DNA of 64,000 bases, taken from NCBI RefSeq assembly GCF_013170705.1, contig NZ_CP033334.1, positions 3,573,501 through 3,637,500 of the forward strand, read 5' to 3'. Below, in pieces: positions 15,025-23,519 of this stretch. Under the pieces are notes generated by a model that was given only the letters and a program-made list of their open reading frames with translations, ran no database searches and was not told where the DNA came from. The translations under genes and the position numbers were made by a program. Source of the DNA: Mesorhizobium loti (GTDB lineage: Bacteria > Pseudomonadota > Alphaproteobacteria > Rhizobiales > Rhizobiaceae). Positions within the stretch are counted from its first letter, which is position 1. Each line of letters begins with the position of its first letter.

Positions 15025-16752
15025 ATGGCCCGACCTGCAACTGCCGCCGTTCGCCTGTTGACCGGCGAACGCGAACCCGTGCGCCTGGCGACCACGGCCA
15101 ACATAACCCTGCATGGGCTGCAGAATATCGATGGCGTGGCCACCTATGTGGGCGACCGAGTGCTGGTGAAGAACCAGACCGATGCCAGCGAGAACGGCAT
15201 CTATACGGCGAGCGAGGGCCAGTGGTTCCGCGCCGCCGATGCGCGCACCGCGCGCACGATGCAGAAGGGCACGACGGTGCACGTGCAGCAGGGTGCGGCC
15301 TCCGCCGATTTCGTCTATGCCTTCGAAACGCTGAACCCGGTGATCGGCACCGATGCCATCACGCTGGCCTTCTTCCTTTCGGAAGACACGCTGGGCGATG
15401 CCACGGCGGCCGCGGCGGCCGCCGCCAACAGCGCGGCGGCGGCCCTGACCTCCAAGAACGCGGCCGCCACCAGCGCCACCAATGCCGGCACTTCGGCCAC
15501 CGCCGCGTCCGGATCGGCCACGGCGGCGGCCGGCTCCGCCTCCACGGCCGCGACCTCGGCCACCAACGCCGGCACTTCGGCAAGTGCGGCATCCGGCTCC
15601 GCCTCGGGGGCGGCGACCAGCGCCACCAATGCCGGCAACTCGGCCACCGCGGCGGCCGGCTCGGCGAGCGCTGCCTCGGGCTCGGCCACGGCGGCGTCGA
15701 CCTCGGCGACCAATGCCGCAACCTCCGCCACCAACGCCGCGGCATCGGCCACGGCGGCGGCGAATTCGGTGGCGGCGCTGAGCTACACCTTCTCGACGAC
15801 AACCACCGATGCAGATCCTGGCAACGGCACCTTGCGGCTGAACAACGCCACCGCCGCGTCGGCGACCGCCGCGTATATCGACAATCTGGACAGCGACGGC
15901 GTTTTGCAGACAGCTTTTCTCGATACGTTCGATGACAGCACCAACACCGTTCGCGGGGTGCTGACGATACGGTCCAAGACCTCGGCTGCGGTCAAATACG
16001 CGTTCAATGTGTCCGGCTCCGTTGTCGACGGGTCGGGCTATCGAAAGGTGGCACTTGCCTACGTTAGCGGGTCGGGCTCGATGACGAATGGCATGGCCTG
16101 CTGGCTCACGTTCGATCGGACTGGCGACAAGGGTGCGGATGGTAGCGGTACCGGCGACTTCACCGGACCTGCCTCATCGACGACGAGCAATCTCGTTGGC
16201 TTCAATGACACGACAGGCAAGGCCGGCAAGGATAGTGGCCTTGCTGCGGCCAGCGTCGCCACTGGTCCGGCATCTGCCGTCTCTGGCAACTTGCCAAGCT
16301 TCAACGGAACGGGAGGCAAAACGCTGCAGGACAGCGGCGTTGCAGCGTCCAATGTCGCCAAGCTCAACACGGCCAACGCTTTTACAGCCGGCCAGGGCAT
16401 CAATACCACCGCGGGCCAGGCTATAGGCGTGACCGGTGGCCCCGCAGCCGGCACCTCTGGCCTCATCATCAACGCTATCACCGGGGTCGGCAATGCGGCG
16501 TTCATGTCGTTCAACCGGAACGGAGCTTACGCGGCCCACCTCGGGATCGACACCGACAACAAATGGAAGGTCGGCGGTTGGTCGATGGGCGCCAACGCCT
16601 ATGAGATTGTCCACATGGGTAATTACACGACCCTCTTGGACGCTCGATATGCACTGGCAGCGAATATCGGGTCGATGGCCGCTCGAGCCGTGACAATATC
16701 CACTGCGTCGCCCTCGGGCGGGGCAGATGGCGATTTCTGGGCGAAAATCTGA
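15025..16752 (+). CDS. Putative phage tail fibre protein
   Basis: A 575-residue protein. ATG at 15025 (MARPATAAVRLLTGEREPVR) is preceded by GGAG eight bases upstream; the frame is open further but crosses a terminator. Residues 1-125 look like a fibre base domain (GLQNIDGVATYVGDRVLVKNQTDASENGIY). Residues of about 130-250 are a long Ala/Ser/Thr/Asn/Gly-rich repeat (units like TSATNAGTSATAASGSA), common in trimeric fibre shafts. The C-terminal part has repeated SGLAAASVA/SGVAASNVA motifs and ends in IVHMGNYTTLLDARYAL, a typical fibre tip. It should recognise the host surface. Confidence 0.8.
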   Translation: MARPATAAVRLLTGEREPVRLATTANITLHGLQNIDGVATYVGDRVLVKNQTDASENGIYTASEGQWFRAADARTARTMQKGTTVHVQQGAASADFVYAFETLNPVIGTDAITLAFFLSEDTLGDATAAAAAAANSAAAALTSKNAAATSATNAGTSATAASGSATAAAGSASTAATSATNAGTSASAASGSASGAATSATNAGNSATAAAGSASAASGSATAASTSATNAATSATNAAASATAAANSVAALSYTFSTTTTDADPGNGTLRLNNATAASATAAYIDNLDSDGVLQTAFLDTFDDSTNTVRGVLTIRSKTSAAVKYAFNVSGSVVDGSGYRKVALAYVSGSGSMTNGMACWLTFDRTGDKGADGSGTGDFTGPASSTTSNLVGFNDTTGKAGKDSGLAAASVATGPASAVSGNLPSFNGTGGKTLQDSGVAASNVAKLNTANAFTAGQGINTTAGQAIGVTGGPAAGTSGLIINAITGVGNAAFMSFNRNGAYAAHLGIDTDNKWKVGGWSMGANAYEIVHMGNYTTLLDARYALAANIGSMAARAVTISTASPSGGADGDFWAKI

Positions 16753-17531
16753 TGACCCTTTATGCCAGAGATGCCGGCGTTTGGAAGCCGAGCTATGAGC
16801 CGAGTGTCAGGAACTCCGCCGTCTGGAGGCCTCTGAGGGAGCTTTACGCCAGAGATGCCGGCGTTTGGAAGCCCATACTGGTTGATCCAAATTACTCCAG
16901 TGTCGTTCTCTTGCTGCACGGGGACGGCACGAATGGGTCCAAAACCATCATCGACAACTCGCCCACTCCGAAGACGGTGACCGCTCTCGGCGACGCCCAG
17001 ATCAGCACAGCGGAATCGGTGTTCGCTGGGGGTTCATCCATCAGCCTCGATGGAAGCGGCGATTATATCACGGTCCCCCCAAGCACAGATTTTGCCTTGG
17101 GCTCCGGCGACTTCACGCTGGAGTTTTTCATCCGCTTCAATGTGCTTCAGGCCGTTAACTCAAATATGGTCCATACGAATATCAATAGCGGCATTGCGAT
17201 CTATCAGACGCCAACTGCGGGAAGCTGGCAGATTGCAAAAGCGGGCGTGGCATCGGAACTGGCCTTCTCCTGGAGTCCGGTCATTTCCACCTGGTATCAC
17301 TTTGCGGTTTCCAGAACGTCGGGAACCATGAAGGTCTTCGTTGACGGTGTTCAGATTGCTACCGGCGCGTCGGCCACGAGCTTTCTTCAGAATGGCTTCT
17401 GGTTCGGCAGGGACTACCTTGGCTCGCTGAGCTACTCGAATTGCTGGGCGGAAGAAATCCGCATCACCAAGGGTGTTGGACGCTATACCGCAGCCTTCAC
17501 TCCCCCGACTATCCCCTTCAAAGATAGGTGA
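16752..17531 (+). CDS. LamG/concanavalin-like phage adhesin
   Basis: A 259-residue protein whose ATG overlaps the fibre stop (ATGA). The first 50 residues contain two near-identical units LYARDAGVWKP with a diverged third between. From residue 55 there is a laminin-G-like jelly roll: VVLLLHGDGTNGS, SISLDGSGDYITVP, FALGSGDFTLEFFIRF, WYHFAVSRTSGTMKVFVDG, and the ending EEIRITKGVGRYTAAFTPP. Such domains on phage proteins usually bind glycans. It probably sits at the tip of the fibre or is a second receptor-binding protein. Confidence 0.8.
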   Translation: MTLYARDAGVWKPSYEPSVRNSAVWRPLRELYARDAGVWKPILVDPNYSSVVLLLHGDGTNGSKTIIDNSPTPKTVTALGDAQISTAESVFAGGSSISLDGSGDYITVPPSTDFALGSGDFTLEFFIRFNVLQAVNSNMVHTNINSGIAIYQTPTAGSWQIAKAGVASELAFSWSPVISTWYHFAVSRTSGTMKVFVDGVQIATGASATSFLQNGFWFGRDYLGSLSYSNCWAEEIRITKGVGRYTAAFTPPTIPFKDR

Positions 17532-17536
17532 GCATC

Positions 17537-18055
17537 ATGCAAACATTTCTCCACACGGACAGCCACGGCTCATTTTCTGAGGTCGGGCATCCTGGCTGGA
17601 TGTCGGGGGATGATGGGCCTGAGCGTCTTCTCACGGCCGACGAACTGGTCGATATCGGTTTCGGTCTGCTCGTTGTTGACGCGCCGCCAGTCTACAATCC
17701 GGCAACCCAAAGGCTGTCGCTAAATCCAGTATCGGACTGGCCGAAGGATGCCCGCTCGACGACGAAAACGTATACCGTCACCGATCTAACTGCAGAGGAA
17801 ATCCGGGCCGCTCTTCCCCCGCTGAGCCCGCGTCAACTCTGTATGATGCTGCCGGTGGTCGGCCTCTCTGAAGCTGACATCGAAGGGCTGATCGACGCCA
17901 TCCCGGATGCGACCGATAGGGCTCGCTCATCCGTCGAGTGGCGCAAGGCCACAAGCTTTAGCAGGAATCATCCGTTGGTTGTCTCTCTCTCGGCAGAACT
18001 CAACTTTGAGCCGGCCGAGTTGGACACCATTTGGCTCTACGCTTCCGGGATCTGA
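17537..18055 (+). CDS. Phage tail-region protein, possible fibre assembly chaperone
   Basis: A 172-residue protein (MQTFLHTDSHGSFSEVGHPG...). ATG at 17537 follows AGGTGAG by five bases; a GTG at 17528 is the alternative. The C-terminal half is helical, with LSPRQLCMMLPVVGLSEADI and WRKATSFSRNHPLVVSLSAEL, resembling small proteins encoded after tail fibres. I infer a tail assembly or chaperone role from position; no motif proves it. Confidence 0.5.
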   Translation: MQTFLHTDSHGSFSEVGHPGWMSGDDGPERLLTADELVDIGFGLLVVDAPPVYNPATQRLSLNPVSDWPKDARSTTKTYTVTDLTAEEIRAALPPLSPRQLCMMLPVVGLSEADIEGLIDAIPDATDRARSSVEWRKATSFSRNHPLVVSLSAELNFEPAELDTIWLYASGI

Positions 18056-18058
18056 CCC

Positions 18059-18274
18059 TCAGTCTTCGGGCCAGCCATTCAACTCATCCTCGCGAATGCG
18101 ATAGGAGTTTTCGGCCAGAAGTCTCCTCTGCTCGGGGGTGAACGTCTGCCAGGCGTCCATGAGGTCGCCCCCGATGTAACGCCGCCAATCGATAGCATCT
18201 GGCGGCAATTCGACGTCCCAGTCCGGGTTCAAGTACTCGCTGGGCATTAAAACGATTGCAGTTTGGTCGGACAT
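18059..18274 (-). CDS. Small acidic protein of unknown function (opposite strand)
   Basis: A 71-residue, acidic, Trp- and Tyr-containing protein (MSDQTAIVLMPSEYLNPDWD...). ATG at 18274 has a GGGAG box about eight bases upstream; the frame is open for eight more codons. It ends three bases from the convergent tail-region gene. The only clearly plausible minus-strand gene in the phage late region apart from IS genes, so it may be a lysogenic-conversion gene. Family unknown. Confidence 0.45.
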   Translation of the reverse strand: MSDQTAIVLMPSEYLNPDWDVELPPDAIDWRRYIGGDLMDAWQTFTPEQRRLLAENSYRIREDELNGWPED

Positions 18275-18326
18275 TTTTCGATCTCCCGCATCAATCATAG
18301 ACCATCACCATTCAAAAGGAACTGTC

Positions 18327-18422
18327 ATGGCTCTTTCCCGTGAGAAGGAATCGCTTGCCCGCGTGCTTGCACGTGAAGGCGGTTATTCGAACCATCCAAA
18401 CGACCTGACGGCCCCACGATGA
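18327..18422 (+). pseudogene. Truncated endolysin N-terminus (31 aa)
   Basis: ATG at 18327 has AAAGGAA upstream. It encodes MALSREKESLARVLAREGGYSNHPND and stops at once with TGA. Compare VLKSEGGWSDNPADPGG in the full endolysin that follows: the catalytic Glu and the GG pair are kept, then the reading frame ends before the PGGAT segment. The similar ribosome binding sites (AAAGGAAC) suggest a tandem duplication or the stub of an endolysin replaced by recombination. Confidence 0.6.
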
Positions 18423-18488
18423 CGGGCTTCAAATCCACTGTAGCTCCGCATCGATAACTCGAGCCACTATCACCCGAAAGGAACCCCC

Positions 18489-19208
18489 ATGGACCGCAAC
18501 TTTGCGCGGGCGCTTGCGCTCGTCCTGAAATCCGAGGGCGGCTGGTCGGACAATCCGGCCGACCCTGGCGGCGCCACCATGAAGGGCGTGACGCTGGCGA
18601 ATTTTCGCCGTTATGTGAAGGCCGATGCCAGCAAGGCCGATCTGAAGAAGATCGGCGACGACCAGGTCGCGACCGTCTATCGGCGGTTCTACTGGGACGC
18701 CGTGCTCGGCGCTGAGCTGCCTGACGGTGTCGACTACGCCGTGTTCGATTTCGCTGTGAACAGCGGGCCGGGCAGGGCGGCAAAATACCTGCAGGCAGCC
18801 GTGGGCGTCTCCCAGGACGGGCGCATCGGTCCGGCCACGCTGGCGGCAGCCAGGGCAAGACCCGCCGGCATCGTCATCGACCAGCTTTGTGATGCCCGTC
18901 TGGCGTTTCTCAAGCGATTGCCGACATGGGGGACATTCGGGCGGGGCTGGTCCGATCGGGTCAAGTCCGTGCGGACCCAAGCCTTGCTGATGTCGGCCCC
19001 CGCGACAGTGCCCGCGCAGCCCGCAACGCCAGCGTTGGTCCCTGGGCCGGTCCCGCAGCCACCCGATGTTGAAACGTCGGCCGCCGAGGCTGCGTCGGGT
19101 TCAGGGATTCCGGTTGCCGCCAAGGCTGGAGGGGTCATCGCCGCCTGCCTGCTGCTTGCCTATGCCGCCTGGCACCACATTGCCGTTGCCCTGCAAGGGA
19201 TATTCTGA
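18489..19208 (+). CDS. Phage endolysin, glycoside hydrolase 108 family, with C-terminal membrane anchor
   Basis: A 239-residue muramidase-type lysin. SEGGWSDNPADPGGATMKGVT (residues of about 15-35) holds the catalytic Glu and the DPGGxTxxG motif of the family. YWDAVLGAELPDGVDYAVFD and AVGVSQDGRIGPATL (a peptidoglycan-binding segment) follow up to residue 175. After a Pro/Ala linker, a hydrophobic helix IAACLLLAYAAWHHIAVAL ends the protein and could anchor it to the membrane. It cuts the glycan chain of peptidoglycan at lysis. It opens a compact lysis cassette. Confidence 0.88.
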   Translation: MDRNFARALALVLKSEGGWSDNPADPGGATMKGVTLANFRRYVKADASKADLKKIGDDQVATVYRRFYWDAVLGAELPDGVDYAVFDFAVNSGPGRAAKYLQAAVGVSQDGRIGPATLAAARARPAGIVIDQLCDARLAFLKRLPTWGTFGRGWSDRVKSVRTQALLMSAPATVPAQPATPALVPGPVPQPPDVETSAAEAASGSGIPVAAKAGGVIAACLLLAYAAWHHIAVALQGIF

Positions 19209-19210
19209 TC

Positions 19211-19411
19211 ATGGCCACTGTCATCCAACCTACCATCCGCCCGACCAACAAGCTGACGGCCGCGACCATCGCCGCCGCGGTCCTGTCGGTCTGCGGTGTC
19301 TTCGTGCGCAACCTCTGGCCGTCCTGGTATGACGCCGAGACATGGGCGACGCTTCTGCCGATCGCCGTCTTTGCCGTCGGCTATCTGGTCAAGGATGAGG
19401 CGAACCAATGA
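19211..19411 (+). CDS. Small membrane protein, holin candidate 1
   Basis: A 66-residue protein with two hydrophobic helices (TAATIAAAVLSVCGVFV and TLLPIAVFAVGYLV) and a charged C-terminus KDEANQ. It lies two bases after the endolysin and overlaps the next start by ATGA. Size and topology suit a class II holin, which would let the endolysin through the inner membrane or depolarise it. Alternatively a helper of the larger candidate at 19927. Confidence 0.6.
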   Translation: MATVIQPTIRPTNKLTAATIAAAVLSVCGVFVRNLWPSWYDAETWATLLPIAVFAVGYLVKDEANQ

Positions 19412-19647
19412 GCGCGCTGCTGTCCTTCCTGCTCGGCAATCCGACCCTTCTCGGCATGGGTGCGGCCATCTTCGCGGCGCTCGGCTGGGGCGTCCGCCAG
19501 CGGCTTGCCGGCGAACGCGGCGAACGTGCCAGGCAAGCCGCCGCCGAAGCCGCTGCGCACGACATCGCGGACCAGGTCCAGAACGATATCGGCGCGCTGC
19601 CAGCCGCCACCGCGCGAAAGGAGCTCAAATCATGGGCAAGGGATTGA
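19408..19647 (+). CDS. Rz-like inner-membrane spanin candidate
   Basis: A 79-residue protein with one N-terminal membrane helix (LLGMGAAIFAALGWGV) followed by an Arg/Ala/Glu-rich helix to the end. It overlaps the previous gene by four bases, and a lipoprotein gene begins inside its last codons in another frame, as in Rz/Rz1 pairs. It would span the periplasm with its partner and fuse the membranes in the final lysis step. Inference from topology and gene nesting. Confidence 0.55.
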   Translation: MSALLSFLLGNPTLLGMGAAIFAALGWGVRQRLAGERGERARQAAAEAAAHDIADQVQNDIGALPAATARKELKSWARD

Positions 19648-19826
19648 TGCTGCTGTCGGTGCTGGCCGCGATGGCAGGCTGCACAACCGTCAAGGGCGGG
19701 TTCTGCGCGGTGTCGAACCCGCTGCGCCTGTCGGCGGCCACGGTCGAGACATTGCCGGACGCCGAGGTCAAGGCGTTGTTGGCACACAATCGCAAGGGCG
19801 AAAAACTGTGCGGATGGCAGCCATGA
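19632..19826 (+). CDS. Rz1-like outer-membrane lipoprotein (spanin) candidate
   Basis: A 64-residue lipoprotein: MGKGLMLLSVLAAMAGCTT has a signal helix and a lipobox Cys at residue 17. Two more Cys are present in the short mature part. ATG at 19632 is embedded 16 bases inside the upstream spanin gene. The nested arrangement and lipobox fit an o-spanin, though the mature part lacks the Pro richness of lambda Rz1. Could also be a small phage lipoprotein with another job. Confidence 0.55.
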   Translation: MGKGLMLLSVLAAMAGCTTVKGGFCAVSNPLRLSAATVETLPDAEVKALLAHNRKGEKLCGWQP

Positions 19827-19930
19827 CTCTCGTGGCATTTACCCCGGATGCAGCCATGATGCTCGGCCGGCTGGTCATTTTCGGCGCCGGATCGGTCCTT
19901 GGTCTCCTGATCGCAAGGGCGATGAGATGA
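19823..19930 (+). CDS. 35-aa single-pass membrane peptide in the lysis cassette
   Basis: ATG at 19823 overlaps the lipoprotein stop (ATGA-type) and its own stop overlaps the next ATG at 19927. The peptide is MTLVAFTPDAAMMLGRLVIF with a membrane helix continuing through GAGSVLGLLIA and a basic end. Overlaps on both sides argue that it is translated. Possible holin regulator or antiholin; unproven. Confidence 0.45.
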   Translation: MTLVAFTPDAAMMLGRLVIFGAGSVLGLLIARAMR

Positions 19931-20247
19931 TGCATGATTTTTTCGATCTGCTCGGCATCAAGGGACCGGTCGTTGTCGCCGGCCTGGCCGGCGGCGTCCT
20001 GCGCGCCTTGTCGCGGCACCGCTACAAGCTGCGCGAGATGGTGGCGTCACCCATTTGCGGCGCGCTCGCCGCCGCCTATCTGACGCTGCCCCTGGTCCAA
20101 TATTCCCGCGCCACGGGCCTGCCGCTGGCAAATGACGACACGACAACGCTGGCGGCCGCCTTTCTCATTGGCGTCTGCGCCATGTGGATTTCGGATATTT
20201 TGTTCGAGGTGATCGTGCGCAAGTTCAGTCCGGCCCCGGAGGAATAG
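19927..20247 (+). CDS. Phage membrane protein, holin candidate 2
   Basis: A 106-residue protein with three likely membrane segments (VVVAGLAGGVLRAL, ASPICGALAAAYLTLPLV and TLAAAFLIGVCAMWISDILF) and a charged C-terminal tail VRKFSPAPEE. It ends the phage block. Size and topology are those of class I type holins, which form the lethal hole at the set lysis time. Alternatively it is the antiholin of the smaller candidate at 19211. Confidence 0.6.
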   Translation: MMHDFFDLLGIKGPVVVAGLAGGVLRALSRHRYKLREMVASPICGALAAAYLTLPLVQYSRATGLPLANDDTTTLAAAFLIGVCAMWISDILFEVIVRKFSPAPEE

Positions 20248-20391
20248 CCGCAGGCTTTGCGTGCCGAAATCTCCACCTGACAGCTCGCGCAAGGGCGGGA
20301 TTTTTGCATTTGTGGCTTCTGACCGGCCGCTGCTATATCCAGAGCAGGGCCGCCGAACTCGCGGTGGCGTTGATCCCTTCCGGACCTGCGA

Positions 20392-20862
20392 ATGCTTATT
20401 GAACGATACGACGGAAACCGTGAGGCTTTACGGCCTCTGTTTGCCCTGGCAGACGATTCCCCCATGCAGATTTCCAGTTACATCGATCGGGGCGAGGTGC
20501 TTGTCGCGCGCGATGGCGGTCGGATCGTCGGCCATGCGCAGGTCATCGAGACAGGTGAGGGCGGTGTGTTCGAACTCAAGAGCCTCGCGGTCCGCCCGGC
20601 AAGGCAGAGCGAGGGGTTGGGGCGTGCCCTGGTCGCGGCGGCAATCACCCGTTGCCGCGAGCGCAACGGCAGGCGCCTGATCGTCTCGACCGCAACGGCC
20701 GATATCGGCAATTTGCGTTTCTACCAGCGACAGGGATTTCGCATGTGCCGTATCGTGCAGGACGCCTTCGGGCCATCGACCGGTTACCCCGAAGGCTCGG
20801 CTGTGAACGGCATTCCGCTGCGCGACCAGGTGGTCTTCGAACGCGACCTCGGCGCGGATTGA
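20392..20862 (+). CDS. GNAT-family N-acetyltransferase
   Basis: A 156-residue protein with the GNAT fold: LVARDGGRIVGHAQVI (beta strands 2-3), FELKSLAVRPARQSEGLGRALV with the acetyl-CoA binding RxxGxG/A loop, and NLRFYQRQGFRMCR near the end. It transfers an acetyl group from acetyl-CoA to an unknown amine. First clearly cellular gene after the prophage, with its own terminator. The stretch 20248-20391 before it shows no gene and may contain the prophage junction. Confidence 0.85.
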   Translation: MLIERYDGNREALRPLFALADDSPMQISSYIDRGEVLVARDGGRIVGHAQVIETGEGGVFELKSLAVRPARQSEGLGRALVAAAITRCRERNGRRLIVSTATADIGNLRFYQRQGFRMCRIVQDAFGPSTGYPEGSAVNGIPLRDQVVFERDLGAD

Positions 20863-20920
20863 GGGTGGTGGATCCTCCACCTCGCGCTCCGGCTTCACGA
20901 CAGTCGCGGACAATCCAACT

Positions 20921-20955
20921 GCCCGCTCCGGTTCGCCGGAGCGGGCTTTTTTGCG
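20921..20955 (+). terminator. Rho-independent terminator
   Basis: GCCCGCTCCGG and CCGGAGCGGGC form an 11-bp GC stem with loop TTCG, followed by six T residues. It terminates the acetyltransferase transcript about 60 bases after the stop. Confidence 0.9.
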
Positions 20956-21066
20956 TTTTGGGCTAAAGCGCGCCGCGGCGAAGTGGATTCATGCGGCGCG
21001 CTTCAGGGCTTTGTTTTTTACGCATGTCGTCTTCCCGAAGCCGAGGTCACTTTTGGACGACATGGA

Positions 21067-21774
21067 TCAGGCCAGGATGTTGACGGCGCGGGCCGCGACC
21101 AGTGCGATCGTCAGCAGGGAGATCATCGCCTCGGCCATCATCAAAAGCTTGGCGCGCTGGGAGAGCGGCAAGGTGTCGGTCGGCGAAAACGCTGTCGCAT
21201 TGGTGAAGGCGAGGAAGACATAGTCGACGAAGCCCGGCAGCCAGTCGCGGATCTCGCGGTCGTTCAAGGTCATTTGCGGGAACAGGAAATCGGAATGGGC
21301 GCGGTTGACGAGGCCGCAGGTCGGCGGCCCGCCGCGATCGGTGCTCCAGAACCACAAGGCAAAAATGATGACATTGGTGACCCAGATGTTGAGCGCGTCG
21401 ATCAGCAGCGTCTGGCCGCTGGAGCCGGCATGGCCCGCCAGCAGCGCGCGCACCAGGAACACCAGCGAGCCGCAGTTCATGATGCTGACGACCCCGGTCA
21501 TCACCAGGGCCGTCCTGCGGATCATGACGCGGAACCGGCCGACCAGATACCAGTGCTCCTCCTCGACCGCCTTCTGGGTGGCGACCTGTGTCCAGGCCGT
21601 GGCGACCGACAGCGGCACGAGCAGCGCCGCCTCGAGGGCCGGCGCCAGCCAGCGGGGACCGAACGAGAGATCGTTGATGACCAGAAGCTGCAGGCAGATG
21701 ATGACGAGGACAGCCGCGCGCGCCAGCCAGAAATCGAACGCGCGGTGGTGGATGACGGCATGCTGGTGACGCAT
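21067..21774 (-). CDS. Integral membrane protein of unknown function (DUF1345-like)
   Basis: About 235 residues with four to five hydrophobic helices (VLVIICLQLLVINDL, WLAPALEAALLVPLSV, LVMTGVVSIMNCGSLVFLV, ALNIWVTNVIIFALWFW and LLTIALVAARAVNI). FVDYVFLAFTNATAFSPTDT resembles a conserved loop in DUF1345 and related channel-like membrane proteins. I chose ATG at 21774 (MRHQHAVIHHRAFDFW); the frame stays open to 21882, so a start 36 codons earlier is possible. No clear ribosome binding site decides it. Confidence 0.6.
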   Translation of the reverse strand: MRHQHAVIHHRAFDFWLARAAVLVIICLQLLVINDLSFGPRWLAPALEAALLVPLSVATAWTQVATQKAVEEEHWYLVGRFRVMIRRTALVMTGVVSIMNCGSLVFLVRALLAGHAGSSGQTLLIDALNIWVTNVIIFALWFWSTDRGGPPTCGLVNRAHSDFLFPQMTLNDREIRDWLPGFVDYVFLAFTNATAFSPTDTLPLSQRAKLLMMAEAMISLLTIALVAARAVNILA

Positions 21775-21950
21775 TGAGTATCCGGGAGGTTCAGACAGGA
21801 TCAGATATGCGGATTGTTCTGTCGGGGAGGGCAATGGAGCGCTGAAATTCCCGCTCAATCTTGGTCCTGCAATGGCCTGCAAGTATACTTTTTCGTAAGC
21901 TTCGACGTTGGGGCTGTTCGGCGAACCGGTCGGTGTGATTTAAGCGCCGC

Positions 21951-23519
21951 ATGACGGGAATTGACGACTCCATAGATGGTTGGCTGCCGGGCGGGTTGCC
22001 TGTCGCGGGCATCGACCGTTCGTCGGTCTGGTCCGGCCTGCTTCGTCATCCCTGGTATTTGCTGGCGCTCTTGTGCCTGGTGCAGATCGTGTGCTGGACG
22101 ATGGTGCCGGCGCTGATCGACCCCGCGCCGCCTGGCGATGTCGTGGAAGGGTTCATGTGGGGCCGCGAATGGGTGCTGTTGACCTACAAGCATCCGCAGC
22201 TTCCCGGCTGGCTGCTTGAAACGAGCCATCTTCTGACCGGATCGTTCCGCTGGCCGCAATATCTGCTCGCCCAGTTGACGATCTCGTCGACCTTCGTCCT
22301 GGTCTATCTGCTGGCCCGCGACATGCTCGGGCAAAGCCGCGCGCTGGCCGCGGTGCTCTTGATGCCGTCGGTCTATTTCTTCGGCTGGCCGACCCCGCAA
22401 TTCAATCATGACTATGCGCAGATGCCGTTCTGGGCGGCCATATGCTGGCTGCTTTGGCGTGCCGGCCGCGGTGGTGGACCTGGCTGGTGGCTGGCGCTCG
22501 GACTGGTGTCGGGCGTCGGGCTCTATGCCAAGTTCTCCACCGGCCTGCTGCTTTCCTTCGGCGCTCTCTGGCTGTTGTCCGACGCGCGCGCGCGCGGCCG
22601 GCTTGCAACGCCTTGGCCATGGCTCGGCCTTGCGGTTTTTCTCGCCGTCGCCGCGCCGTTGGCCATCGAACTCTACCGCATCGATTTCCTGCCGCTGACC
22701 TATTTCGCCGACCGCGACGCCTGGGTGACGGAACACCGTGCTCGCCTGTATTACATCGGTGTCCAGATGGCCGGGCTCTCCGGCTTTCTCCTGGTCCTGT
22801 CGATATCGGGGCTGCTGCGGCGTTCGCCTGCCCCAGAAGCGCCCGTCGAACGCGGCATTCTGGTCTATCTCGTATGGATGGGGCTCGGCCCGGCGGTCCT
22901 GATCATGTTGGCCTCGTTGTTCACCGGCACCGGTGAATCCTGGGGCGCGCCGATGTACAATCTTGTCGGCGTCGTGGCGCTCGCCTTCCTCGGCCACCGG
23001 CTTGGTGCCTTCGAGATGCGAAGGCTGGCGATCTGCGCATTCACCTGCATCGTCACCATGTCGGCCGCCTATGCGGCGATCCGCTGGACGGATTGCAATG
23101 TGCGGGGGCGCATGGACGCCGTCTGCTGGCCGGCGCAACCGATCTCGGACGAGGCCGAGGCGGTCTGGCACGCAGCGGTGCCCGGCCGGCTCGACATTGT
23201 CGGCGGCGATACCAATCTGGCCATGCTGGCGGGCCTCAACGCCTATGACAAGCCTTCGATCTTCACCGACCTCAATACGCGGTTCGCGCCCTGGATCACA
23301 ACACAGCGGCTGCGCGACCACGGCATGCTGATGATTTGGTCGGGGCGTGATGTGCCGCCGCAACTGCGGGCATGGCTGGACGACATCCCGGTCAAGACCG
23401 TTCTTTTCAACTGGTCGCGCGGGGCGCCGCCAGTGACGATCAATTTTGCCGCCATTCCGCCCGGCACGCGGTATTTGCCGCTTGCCGCCGACAGCCGGAC
23501 CCGGCATCCGCGCAACTGA
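21951..23519 (+). CDS. Glycosyltransferase family 39-type membrane protein
   Basis: A 522-residue protein with 9-11 membrane helices. The first luminal loop carries the acidic residues seen in the PMT/ArnT superfamily (DVVEGFMWGREW, near residue 65) and the next loop has YKHPQLPGWLLE. These enzymes transfer a sugar from a polyprenyl-phosphate donor to lipid A, proteins or polysaccharide outside the inner membrane. A soluble C-terminal domain of about 140 residues follows. Acceptor unknown. The gene stands alone. Confidence 0.8.
   Translation: MTGIDDSIDGWLPGGLPVAGIDRSSVWSGLLRHPWYLLALLCLVQIVCWTMVPALIDPAPPGDVVEGFMWGREWVLLTYKHPQLPGWLLETSHLLTGSFRWPQYLLAQLTISSTFVLVYLLARDMLGQSRALAAVLLMPSVYFFGWPTPQFNHDYAQMPFWAAICWLLWRAGRGGGPGWWLALGLVSGVGLYAKFSTGLLLSFGALWLLSDARARGRLATPWPWLGLAVFLAVAAPLAIELYRIDFLPLTYFADRDAWVTEHRARLYYIGVQMAGLSGFLLVLSISGLLRRSPAPEAPVERGILVYLVWMGLGPAVLIMLASLFTGTGESWGAPMYNLVGVVALAFLGHRLGAFEMRRLAICAFTCIVTMSAAYAAIRWTDCNVRGRMDAVCWPAQPISDEAEAVWHAAVPGRLDIVGGDTNLAMLAGLNAYDKPSIFTDLNTRFAPWITTQRLRDHGMLMIWSGRDVPPQLRAWLDDIPVKTVLFNWSRGAPPVTINFAAIPPGTRYLPLAADSRTRHPRN

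Noticed and set aside
15400..15780. Possible CRISPR-like repetition
   Set aside because: The repeats are codon-level Ala/Ser/Thr repeats of a fibre shaft with no spacers of fixed length. No CRISPR array was seen in the window.
15315..15802. Minus-strand Val/Ala-rich and Arg/Pro-rich frames
   Set aside because: Mirror images of the Ala/Ser/Thr repeat of the tail fibre; repeat-driven frames with no start signals.
20248..20391. Prophage attachment site or tRNA at the phage-host junction
   Set aside because: No tRNA, no recognisable integration core and no repeat of this stretch was found in the window; the other prophage end is outside it.
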